From the NCBI RefSeq assembly GCF_018139145.2, contig NC_059483.1:4217001-4281000 (forward strand): a DNA stretch of 64,000 nucleotides, given 5' to 3'. The number at the start of each line of letters is the position of its first letter. The stretch's first letter is position 1. The notes under the pieces were generated by a model. That model was not told where the DNA came from, searched no databases, and was given only the letters and a program-made list of their open reading frames with translations. Origin of the DNA: Gymnogyps californianus (Eukaryota > Chordata > Aves > Accipitriformes > Cathartidae). Of the stretch, positions 12,101-23,400 are shown in pieces. A program made the position numbers and the translations under genes.

Positions 12101-15100
12101 TTCTTAGCCACTCGAATACCCTGTGATAGGTACCTTGGCCTGCACACCTCGCACACCTGCACACACACTACAAAATTTTCATTTAATCTATCAGGTAAGG
12201 AGCTTTGGCCTGGTCGTAGGACAGCAATGCAGCTAACACTTCTGTCCTTTAACTCCAGCAGCTTTTTCCATGTAATATTAGCATAGGTTTGGAAAAGAAC
12301 TGACTGTGCATGAATTAGTGTCTCCGTATTCGTATGCCTGGAATGTATTATCTTCCTGGCATGATTTGCTGTCTCTTACAGAAGAGGATGGCAGAGACAA
12401 GAGGAAAAGTAAAGCAATCAAGAATTTCAAAGTGTCTAATTTATTTGGAGCTTTTCATACAGTTTCAAACAATAGCGAGTAGCCTCTAGTTCCTCCTGGG
12501 TTGCCATGGATTAGGAGTGTTTTGGTACTGCCTCCTTAATCCTGGTGCTTATTAACACCTAGCTGGCCGGGGGAAAAGCAATGGAAGAGATGTTTTGGGG
12601 GTGATTGCTAGGATTTAAGATCTTTTAAGCTGACTGTAAACTTCATTTTAGTCTTAATGTAACAGAGCCATCAAAGTGAAGTATTGATTAAACTGCAACA
12701 CTAGGCGGGCTGGAAAACTCAGTTTCAAGGTAAACCTCTGGCTATTTTTCACAGCAAACAAGACCTCCCTGACAGCACGCTGCCTCCCGTCAAGGGGCTG
12801 GTGACATGCCCAACCTTTGCTGCAGAAATCTTGTGGGCTGGCATCAGCGGGAGAGCTGATGGCAGCCAGGGACCAGGCTGCATGCTATCTGCTGAGTGTT
12901 ACTGGCTTAATTACAGTAAATGTCTGTGTTTGTTTATATGCTGAGACTTTTTTTCCTTTCTGCTGCTTTTCTTTTCTCTTCCACATCGCTGGCACCAGCC
13001 CCACTTCACTTCTAAATGTCTTTCCCCTGGATAATTCCGGTTGCAATCTCTTTTGCTGGTTGTTTTTGTTGTGACCTCTTAATTTCCTGAATTTCTGACA
13101 CATTATTTATTTCTTGTTGACATGTTGGAAAGAATAAAGCAATAGAGAAAACAACAGAGAATGATGCTGAAACTACATTTGTCTGTTAGTCTTCCTCTTC
13201 AGCCCCTAGTGCTCTTTGCAAAGGAGAACAGTATTATTCCCACTTGATGCCTTTCCCCCACCTCAGTTTTTCTATTTCTATTTCCTTTCTGTGACCTTGG
13301 AATTACTCAGCAGGCAGTGCTGAGAACAATAGCTGGAGCCACAAAAACCTCTTCTGCCTAACAACCTATTAGAAGAGGGCTAAAAATGTCTGCAAAATAA
13401 CATCGTAGATTTCAAGTATTTATTTGGTTTTAACAGTTTTTATGATCTTTAATATTATATTAACATGCAAGGGGGGAGCCGAGAGGTTCTGAAGTTTTTC
13501 TTCAAAAAAAGGAATCTTCAGTTTCTTTTTTCTCTTTCTTGAACAAAAGCTAGTTTAATTTTTCTAAATGCAGAAGGAGTAGCTTGTGTGAATCTCCAGC
13601 GAGGAGTTGGGTACTGAAGTGATGAATTCCACTGTGGTCCTTTGAAAACCCCAGCTGCAGTGCTCAGCTCAGCACTGTATGATTTGTCTTCACTAGGGCT
13701 TTTTAAAAGATATAATCTAAAGACATATGAGTAGATAAGAAGGGTGATTGATTGCAATGTTATTACTAATAATACTTTATGTTAAATTGCACTTTTTTTT
13801 AATCTGCCCTATGTCATTGTATGCTCCTGTTCATAAATTTTAAATCTGTCTTTACATTTCATGGAGAATTTTAAATAGTCTGGTTCAGTAGCAAAATCTA
13901 TTGAGCAAAATTTAATCTATTGTGATCTTTCAGGTATAACACACTAAAAACTGTTTAATGTGATAACAAGGCTGTGCTGCAAGAAAACTTATTTAGAATA
14001 TACAGAAGCAGCACAATCTCTGTAAATACTGGCTACTTTCATACCTAATTAAATTAGTTAATTTCTAATTTAAACATATTTCTGTCTTTACTTTTTTCCC
14101 TACTGATGTTACAAATGCTACATTCTTCTCTTACCTCGTTTTTCTAATTTAATAGGGATTTATTCTTAAGCAGTTCTTACATGATAACTGATCAACTAAT
14201 TTCAAATTCTACTTGAGAAAGGCACATAAACAGACATTAACCACAGCTAACATTGTGAGATGGCAGTGAAAATTGTAATGGTGGAAACATAAATTCAGCC
14301 TAATTTTATTGTAATTCTACAGGAATACTTCTTTCAAAACATTGCATCAATTTCCAAATCCATTTGTTATTCATTATATCAGAGGATAATGAAACCATTT
14401 AATACACTATAGCCTGTCATATGTACTTCTCTTGGTGTTTCATTTTAATTTAGCTGTACTTAGTAGCCACTTAACTGATCGTCTTTCTTAAATTTAATAG
14501 GCAAAATCTATCTTTATCTTGTTCTTTTCTATAGATTAGTATTAATCTTATTCTAAGATAAGTTTCTACCATTAAAACAAAAAGGATTTCTTGAAAAAAA
14601 ATTCTTGTCTAGCAGAATTATCTAGACCATGTGCTTGCTTCTTGGAAAAGGGCTGAAAATTTAATAAATCGTCCAGCCTTCCGGAATGGTGTAGCTTGAT
14701 AGAAGACAAAAGGAGATGGACAAGATTAGCCCAAAGAAATGGGGCTATCCAGACCATCCTAAGACTGAGTTAAGATAATAACTGGTGGAAAAGAGAAGAA
14801 GGGCAGAAAGCAACAGAATAAAATTAGTGGGTTGGACACCAGGACTCATTAGATGACAAAATAAAGGCAATATTGATGTTTCAACTCATTGCATCCTTGG
14901 AGTTTCCTTAGAAGTGCAGCTTTTGGCTGAGGATTAGAAAGGTGAACTGAAAGAAAAAAACTGCATTTAAAAAGGAGACTTGGAGATCACTGACTTCTGC
15001 CCTTAGTGTCAAACACTGAGGCGGTCCCTATGCTGCCTTCTGCAGTGCGTGGGAGGTGCAGGCACCTAAGCCCCGCTCTGGAGCAGCCACAGCTGGCCAC

Positions 15101-15170
15101 CAGGAAACACCGGCTGCAGAACCGTACTTTAAAACCAGCTTTCTGCTCCGGGTATTTCCATCCATCCAGA
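9104..15170. other. Unannotated noncoding DNA with a GC-richer patch
   Basis: A minus-strand frame of 118 codons (10020-9664) and overlapping frames at 10598-11160 are unrecognised. The latter sit in a GC-richer patch where stops are rarer. Around 9750-9800, GGGATTGAAACCCAGGG weakly recalls the arm of the palindromic repeat at 4230. Nothing else can be supported. Confidence 0.55.
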
Positions 15171-15262
15171 ATTTGTAGGCCTTTTACTCTGGGTGCCTAA
15201 TGGTTATAAGTAGAGAAAACCAGCTTCATGTTTAGGAGCCTTTGAAAATACAAGTGTTAATA
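15171..15262. repeat. Possible ancient repeat with taggcacctaa / taggagcc motifs
   Basis: GGGTGCCTAATGG and GTTTAGGAGCCTTTGAAAAT lie about 45 bases apart. They resemble the mirrored 'ttaggcacctaag ... ttaggagccttttgaaaat' motifs of a palindromic bird/reptile repeat remembered from other genomes. A second likely copy is at 62138-62199. The match is weak. Confidence 0.25.
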
Positions 15263-15782
15263 CCCAGTGCATCCCCAACATCAGAGGGAGAGCTTTGGCC
15301 AGAGGATAATGGGTAAAGAGGGAAAACACCACTGTTGCCTCTGTCCTATCTCACCTCTTTACTATGAAAGAAGGACCATCCAGAACTGCACTTTGAAGAT
15401 GTCAACAACTTCAAGATATTTTTAAAAGCTTCAAGGAAGTCGACTGAAGATTTGCATAGAACAACTTGCTTCCAGACTCTGATTGTCAAGATTAAAGCAG
15501 TTCTAGATGAGAGCTGAGATGAAACTCTCAACCCTTCTTCAGCAAGATTTGGGGATCGCAGGGCGAGAACCAGGGACGAGCGGATTGTCCCCAGGCCTTG
15601 GCATGGCCATATGGTTCCTCATCTGGGCTGGAGAGGGGACCTGCAGCGGGGGCTCTTGAAGACACCTTCTGCAGGGCATGGAGTATGAAACATGAGTTTT
15701 GCTGTCGAGACTGCTTCATGTGTCCTTTTCTTTTTTCTCTTATTTCTTCTTTCTTATCTCTTTCTCTTTACCTTCTGTTTAG

Positions 15783-15961
15783 TAAGAGCCTGGCTTAATC
15801 AACCAAGACTGCATCTTTTGCAACACTGCTGCGAGCCTGTGACCAATGAGACAGCTAAAAGCAATGCCCTGAACAGCCCGGTGCTACTACAAGTTTGCCA
15901 AATCTTGCAGTGGCTGATAAGAGTGTGCGCTGCGCTTGAGTTCCTCCAGCTGCTATTGTGA
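15783..15961 (+). other. Candidate terminal exon / open frame behind a strong acceptor
   Basis: A pyrimidine tract of about 58 bases (15723-15780) ends in TAG at 15780-15782. The sequence after it stays open for 58 codons to a TGA at 15959-15961, reading RAWLNQPRLHLLQHCC near its start and ALEFLQLLL at its end. It uses C/G-ending codons such as CTG, CAG, GAG and GTG more than the surrounding DNA does. The product would be leucine- and cysteine-rich; I recognise no family. It ends about 20 bases before the old LINE relic at 15980. It could be a terminal exon, a long noncoding RNA exon, or chance. Confidence 0.15.
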
Positions 15962-15979
15962 ATTTTTAAATGAGTTTAG

Positions 15980-16765
15980 GAACGGTGGAGGAGTTCCAGG
16001 AGGCTGGGAAAAGCAAATGTTGTTCCAGTATTTAAAAGAGTAAAATGAGATGACCCTGGTAATTACAGGTTTGTCAGATTGATACTGGTCCTGGAATGGC
16101 TGATGTAGAATTCGATTAATAAAGGATTAACGGTAGAAATCTAATTAATGCCAATCAACATGGGCTTAGGGAAAGCAGATCCTGTCAAAATTACTTTTTT
16201 GTGAATGAGATTACAAATTTTGTTGATAACCATAATAATGTTCCTGTAATAGCCTTCTATAAAGCATTTGACTTGGTATTGCATGACACTGATTAAAAAA
16301 ATAGAGAGATACAAAATAAACAGTTCACATAAAATGGATTAAAAATTGGCTGACAGGGCTCAAACTAACTCTAAGAAGTGATCTTTACTAACCATGTATT
16401 TCTTTTTCTGATGGACTCCATTAATTTCTTACCCCTTTGTTATTTTAGGCTTTTTATTTATGATTTCAAAGGAAAAATAGTTGTTACGGAGCAAGTTTGC
16501 AAATGACTCTGGGTTTGGAAGAATGCTTAAAAAGAGGAGGACGAATCACTGATACGAAACTATATGGACCACCTGTTTGCACCCAGATTAAGAAACAGGC
16601 ATTTTAGTACAACCATATGTAAAATCATACCTAGGAACATGAATCTTCGCTGATGTCGGGCTCGGCTCTGGGAAACAGTTGTTCTAAGAAAGCCCTTAGG
16701 GGTCATGGTGGCTAACCATGCTGAACATGAGCTTCTGACATAGTAATGGGTAAGATTATGCTTCA
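15980..16765 (+). mobile_element. Ancient CR1/L3-like LINE relic, reverse-transcriptase region
   Basis: This is a heavily decayed internal piece of a CR1-clade LINE. It starts near GAGTTCCAGGAGGCTGGGAA and proceeds through AATGCCAATCAACATGGGCT, a reverse-transcriptase block reading FYKAFDLVLHDTD then a stop (16255-16296), and a block reading KWIKNWLTG (16332-16358). The AFD motif and the downstream WI..WLTG motif are in the right order and spacing for CR1 ORF2. Further on, GCAAGTTTGCAAATGACTCT (about 16492) fits the DNA coding the FADD/YADD-proximal region, and AGGGGTCATGGTGGCTAACC (about 16698) fits the segment after it. Stops, frameshifts and deletions break every frame. The degree of decay suggests an insertion far older than the CR1 at 8893. 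Neither end is preserved, so the borders are approximate. Confidence 0.8.
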
Positions 16766-17345
16766 TACACTTTTTTTTTAGTTTAATATAGATGACCATA
16801 CCATGTTACTAATATAAATTACATTAATATATTAGCAAACCCCATCAGCATGGCATTCCACACTGGCTAATAAATGTCAGACCCTTGGCAGGGCTCCAGC
16901 GTGGGTTACACGTTCATAGCACACTTGCTCTGATCTAACCCGGGGCTCTGCCTCCATCTCTGTCCACATGGTTCTGCTGAATCCCTTGTTCATGATTGCT
17001 CGACCAGTGGGAGAATGGTATGAGCTAATATTCTGGGGAGAAGAGACAGATTTCTACTATGAGATCAGTGATGTATGCACCAGGAAAACTGAAATGGGAA
17101 TTAAGGGGTTGGTCTGCCCTAAGGCGCACTAAAGCAGCTAATAGTGTCATACCTAGTTCTTGAATTCACAGGTGGGAAGGTTGGGAGTAGTGACAGGACC
17201 TCAAGGATAACTTGTTAAAAAGATTTGGGTAACTCGTCTTAATTAGATTAAACTCCTATAATCTCAGAATCGGAGGGGTTAAGCTGTTAGCCAAAATCCA
17301 GCATGTCCATCAGTCCCATCTTGTCTATGACTTATTGTAGATAAA

Positions 17346-17364
17346 TCTCTCTCTCTCTCTCTCT
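17346..17364. repeat. (TC)n microsatellite
   Basis: About nine perfect TC units lie between ATAAA and AAGCTG. Confidence 0.9.
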
Positions 17365-20300
17365 AAGCTGTAAATCTCTTAGTCTGTTCTGCAAGTTGAC
17401 ACCAGCCCTTACAGGAAGAGCGGGTTGCGAGCATTTTAACTTCGTATTTGGCCAGTGGAAGCTCCATAAAAAGAAATATGTGGTCCTTAAAATGGAAAAG
17501 TTTGGACCATCATGCAAGAAATCATTGAAGTTTTAATCACCCTCTGTGAACAGGGAACGCAGATATAAGAAGTACATTCTTCTAGTTTAGTAGTGGTTAG
17601 GAGTTTAAATCACTCTAGAAATATCGTCAGCGCTTGTAGTTAAGGTGATTAACTGTTGGAGAATAGGTCGTGGCTGATTCTCTGTCAAACTCGAGACTGC
17701 AAGTTTGCCCGGATGATCTGCTCTAGTTCTCTCAAGAAGTAATTCAGGAGAGTCTTATGGTCTGTGTTAGGCAAAGCACTGTAAATGCCCTCCAGCCTTT
17801 CAATCTGGGTCTGAAGTCAGGTTGCAGAAGAAAATCGATACCAATTAGAGAACCTATATTTGTGATGTGTCCTGTTTATTGCTTTCAGTGGGGTTTAGAA
17901 TGTTGGGGTTGTATTTGCTATGTTTATATTTACTGTTCTCATCTGTAGCCTTGAATTCTTTTACCTCTGAGATTTAGGTTCAGTAGCAAACAGTTCCAGA
18001 TCATCTTAACTATCTTCTCATTTCCTCCAAAAGATTAATTATTAGCCTGTATTTAAAAAAAAAAGAAAGAAAAAGGCACCAAACAGAGAGTTTTCTTTAT
18101 AAATATCTCTTGAGTCTGAGATAAAGGAGATAAGACGGTTAGGACACCTGATGTGTAGACCAATTAACCGATACTTTTATATTCATATGTTCTAATACAT
18201 TTCTTCAGTATTTTAATAACCCTTAGGCATATGTTTGAGGTGGTTATTGCAACAAGATTAAGGCTGAGGTCCTTGAAACCCCCAACGATCTTTTACTTTT
18301 TATTAGACAGTATTGTGTTCTAATAATGTTAAAACCTTTTAATTCAGTAGAAATAAATTTACTCAGAAATTAATACAACAGAACTGTCACTTATCCTTTA
18401 CCTGCAAGAGAGGAAATTAAAGCTGACTTTCCAGAAGATCTTACAGTAATGCTGGAGCACTTTTGAAACTTTGGTCAAGGATATCATAGAGGCAGCTTAA
18501 CTTTCTCTCAAGGATTTAAATCTCGGATTATATTCAATTATTCCACAGTAAAATATAAATAAATGAAAGTATAGGATGATAATCTGGCCTTGTTATAGTA
18601 AATAAGAATTTCAGTATGTTCAGCAGTATTTTACTCCCCATCCAGTGGGGGGGCGTGTGTGAGATGCACCTAGAAAACCTTGGAGCTTGCAGAGGTGTTC
18701 GATGTGTAGTTTTTGCAGAAATCCTATAGCTGCTGACTTTCCTTCAACAATGTCCTCTCTCTCATGGCTACGTGATATCCAGCTCTCAAGCAGGACTCTT
18801 CATCAACAGGTAGGCTTCAAGGTTCTTGATAAAAGAATTGATTCCAAAGTACTTTGTATTAACATTGCAATTAAAATTTAGCAGACCAGAAGTATTAGAA
18901 TAAAAAGCCAACTTTTGATGTTGTTTAAGAATTTGAGGGATCAAGGAGAAAAGCTCTAGCATGAGGTCAGTGAGACATTATATAGGAAATGGAAGTCTGG
19001 GCATTGCATGATGACTTTGAAAACACTGTATCTCTCCTGAGGGTGGCTGATATTGAAGGAAAAGAATTTAAAGGAACGTGGTTCAAGTGATAAAATCCAC
19101 ATACCAAACTGCAAATTATTGCCTGTTTTCATCATTCACATTATGTTCCCAAAACACCATTTTTCTTGGTGCTTTAATTATTTTCTCCATCAACTCTTCT
19201 AAAGGTTCATTTGAGGCTTGTGAACCTAAGAAACTTTTTTAATAAAAAAAAATAATCAGAGAGCAAGATTGTTTTGCAGGACTGATTCTCTCAGGTATTT
19301 CAAACACCGGTGATAAACTCTACAAGTCCATCTGCAGCAAATGTGAATTTAGCCCGAGTCCAGGATAAGCGCTAAGCCCATCTGGAATTTGCTATAAAAA
19401 CTGACAGTGGAGTGAAACTAAGGTTGAACTCTCCTTTCTAAACATCCTGTGTGTGAGAATCCACATACCTTCAAACGGGAGCGCCTGATGGGACATCAGC
19501 AACGCTTCCTACTGCAAGAGCCGGGCTTGGAACCTGCCAGCACTTCTATAGCTGCGGATTAGAGAGCGGCTATCATCCCTTTCTGCGAATATGCTCAGAT
19601 TGCGTTGGAGCAGAGTCATGCAATCACCCTTGATTTCAATAGAAGCTGTGCGGCTGAAATTAATGTCAATAGGGGATATGTGCAGGCATAAAGGGGAGAA
19701 CAGACTTCATAGTGTGCTAATTAAAAAATATTCCCCTATTGTACCTTTCCCTAGAACCCCACCCTTATAACTAATTTACTCTGCAGAACTGATTAGCATA
19801 CTAATAGCATTCCCTCCAGTTCACAAATAGGACTCCAGTTGAGAATATCCATTAAATGTAAAGTTATATAACCTGTGAGGTGCAATACAGGAAGTAAAAC
19901 TTGTTAAAGGCTTCCTTTAGTATGAGTTCACTTTGTTACAGCTTTCTGCTTTTCAGCTTTATTTTTGAATGCTTACGTAACAATAATTTCCAGGTGTAGA
20001 GTGCTCAATTCAATAACTGAGGAGGCATGCCAAAGACGTCTTCCATCACGCACTTCCTTCCTAAATTCATTTTAGTTTCTTTCAGACTTCTCTCTTTATC
20101 TGATTCTCCTTTACTCTTTCTTGCTTTTGTTTTGAAGTCTTCCCCTTCCCTTCTCTCTATGTTGTTATCTTTACTTTTCCTATTTTCTCAAGATGTAGAA
20201 GTGTCTATGTCATTCGTCATCCCTTACAAGCAGCCATACTCTTTTAGTTCAGCTGGTTTCAGCATGGATTCAGTCCTGGAAGTGTTTTCAACAGAGCGCT

Positions 20301-20438
20301 GAGAAATAAACTTAAAGAGTAGGGCTGTGTGAAATTTCACTATCATCAGTGCTGCTTCCCAGGGAACCTCTACATTTTCTAACTGTTTTCCACACAAAAC
20401 AAGTGCCATTCATGAGACATAAGCTTCCATTTAAAAGG

Positions 20439-20454
20439 AAAAAAAAAAAAAAAA
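20439..20454. repeat. A16 homopolymer
   Basis: Sixteen A residues follow TTAAAAGG. I see no retrotransposed sequence next to it. Confidence 0.9.
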
Positions 20455-23400
20455 TGCCGTTAACAGAACTGTGACATAATTTGGCTCCAAACAATAAATA
20501 TTTTGATGTAGATGTTCTCCAATAACTTTCAAGCTACTGTTTTCCTGGATCGTAGTTTTATTCTCTATGGTTCAACTGGGATATCAGTAGTGTCAGGATT
20601 TCACTCTAGGTTTCTCATGGAATTCTCCTCTTAGGAGCAGGACTGAGAAAAGTAACTGTGCTACAAGAACAGTCATCTCTCTTGGAGGTTGTAGGTGAGG
20701 CACTTGGTCATGCCTCCCTTTTTAAATCACTAGGCTGATCACAAGGAGTTGAAACACTCAACATGCCCATCTCTATAGTAGGTCAAGCTGTCCTGCCTTT
20801 GACAGCGTACCTCCAAGGGTCCAGACATTATCAAGGCCTTGGCACACACAAGTGGAAAAGCAAAAATTGTTGGTACAAAATAAAAAATGTATCTTGAGGG
20901 AGCATCATGATCTCTGAGAGCAAAACGGAATGGGACCACATGAATAATGTCTCTTTGTGATACGCTTCCAAAATCCTTGCTGGAAAACGATCTGATCTTT
21001 TTCCATAAGCTACTGTGATAGTTCTCCCTAGCAAAGTCATGGCTGTGAAAGTGGTTAAACAGGAGCTGGACACAAGGAGGCAAGGCTCAACAAGAAAACC
21101 ACTTCTGTTTTTTCGTGTAGAAGCTAGCTAGATAAGACAGGACTGTCCCAGGAAGTATGACAAATTAAGGGATTATTTTCAGGCCAAGCAATGAAGAATA
21201 AATCAGGGATGATTAAAAAGCCTAACATTCAGAAAGTAAGACAACAGTTCCTTCCTTCAGGCAGAAGGTAAAGAGAATCTATATTTAAAAATATGTATGC
21301 AAACAGATATTTTGGTTAAATGGGTTTAAATTGTTCTAACTGATGTGAGGGCTGCAGCTTCCTTTGACAAGGACAGTGGAGACATGTCAGACTACCGCAG
21401 AAATGTTGGTAGGGACCATCTAATAACCAGCTCGCTGATATGATGGCAGTATCTTATTACTTGTAGTGAATAACAATGTCAAAATACCTGCTTGCTGAAT
21501 AACATAAATAGCATGGACTTATAAAATTCAAAATAGACTCAAATTTGAAAGTACTTTTTTGTCTGCCAAGGTCTCAAACCCTTATAATCCTTTCCTCTTG
21601 ATGCAGCACTGCTTTGAGAAACCTATGCGGCACTGCCTTCTGCCATGGGGGCTAATATAGAAATAATCTACCTGTAATTAAAAAAGATAGATATCTTCCA
21701 GCTCAAAGATTACAGCTCATTACTTTCCTTGGTCTCATGTGAAAAGTAGTCTCATCTATCTTGTCAAAAAATGTAATCCAGGAGTCTTGCCCATTTGAAA
21801 AGCATAAAAGTTTTACAGAAGGACACTCAATAGGAAAAACAGCTTGTGTTTGATATAGAGAGAGGGAGAGAAAGTTATGGCCTTCAATACGCCGTAACAT
21901 TATGAGCAACCGGCCATGGCTCAGACTGATTGCAAGGAAGCAGATGACTGCAATTGCTTTGTCGTTAGTTCAATCCATGTTGTTCTGCGGAATATTTTAA
22001 TAGCTGATATGATTGTTATGACTTTAATGCAAGCAAAAGTAGCAGCTGAAGAGAATTCAGGATTATGTGTCTGAACGGCTGCTGCGCCCTTTGCTATGCT
22101 AACTCCTTGATTGAAAGAGCCATGTGGAGAGCGAGGGACAGGGAGGATCTTTCTCCACGGAAAAGGGGTGGCACAACAGCACTTGTTTAATGCGCTGTAA
22201 ATGGAGAGTAGGAACAACATGTCATTTTGCGAGATAGCCTGGAAGAGCTCACTGTGTGCATTTTGCGTTTAAGGGATGTTACGGTGAGTAACCCAAATTG
22301 CTTTAGTGTCTCATGAAATTGCATCTTCTTGCAATTGCTAGCAAGACACACAGGCAGTTTGTTCTGAAAGTTACCTAACGCTTCCAGTTACCTTATACTT
22401 CCCGAAAGTATACAACTGTCATTGATGGATTATTGAGAAGTTTAAAATATGAAATTCCAAACCAGAGATGGTTAATGAACATTCCAGTGCACACTATATT
22501 TTACAATCTGCGGGTTAACTGTGGTTTCTAAACCAAACATCCACAAACTACTTGACATATGCTTCATCTAGTGTGCATAGCCCCATTTAAAACAAAAAAA
22601 CCACACATGAAATGGTAGATAGATAGAAAAGCGATTGTACAGGAAAAACTCATCTTGGTCCAGCTCCCATGAAACTGTTCATGTACCGGCAGTCTATTAT
22701 AAGTAAACACTTACACACTGAAAGTTATTATGAAGGGCAGGGCAAAAGAGGCAAACCCTTTGGCAGCTAAGGAGTGGAATCAAGTCCTCAAAATGGTGAT
22801 GATAAAGTAAAGGAGTCACATAAAAAAAAAGAGTCAGACCTCAGTTGATCAGTTGATGGGAAAGATGTGTCCCTGAGGAAATCTGGGGAGTGGAAATAAG
22901 CATCTTTTACTAGAATATAGCAGGAGAGAGTAAAAAAATTAAGAAAACTTGTCTATTCTTTTACATGTTGAGGCAACTCTAAAATTTTTGGGGGTTAGCT
23001 TGTAAAACTCTGATCCGTTACTTCTATGTGCCAGTCTTCTGCTCGCCCTTGCTGTGCTATACTGACATATCGCATTGTGCTTTGCATAATTGGAGCTATT
23101 TGAACCTATTTTGAGCATCTTTAGCAAAGCAGAATATATGGGAAAATAAAGCAAGCAGTGCTAAGGGAAGAACAGTTTCACATGAGATGCTCAAGAATTA
23201 TATCCCTGTTAAGGTCTTGTGTAAGCTGGGGCAAAAGGTTGCAGTAGAATATGTGAAGCAAACCTACTGGAAACGTCTCCTGGGCACGAGGTACTTCAAC
23301 ATGAACAGCTTAACACACATAAAAAGCTATGTGCTCCTTAAACTGTTACCAGTCTTTAAATCTTGGGCTAGATAGTGCCCGAGTGATCAATTCTTAAGCA

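Noticed and set aside
12500..12509. GTTGCCATGG half X-box
   Set aside because: The second half-site is missing.
20739..21083. 114-codon minus-strand frame as an exon
   Set aside because: No recognised family and no clear splice sites; the length is unremarkable for random frames in 64 kb.
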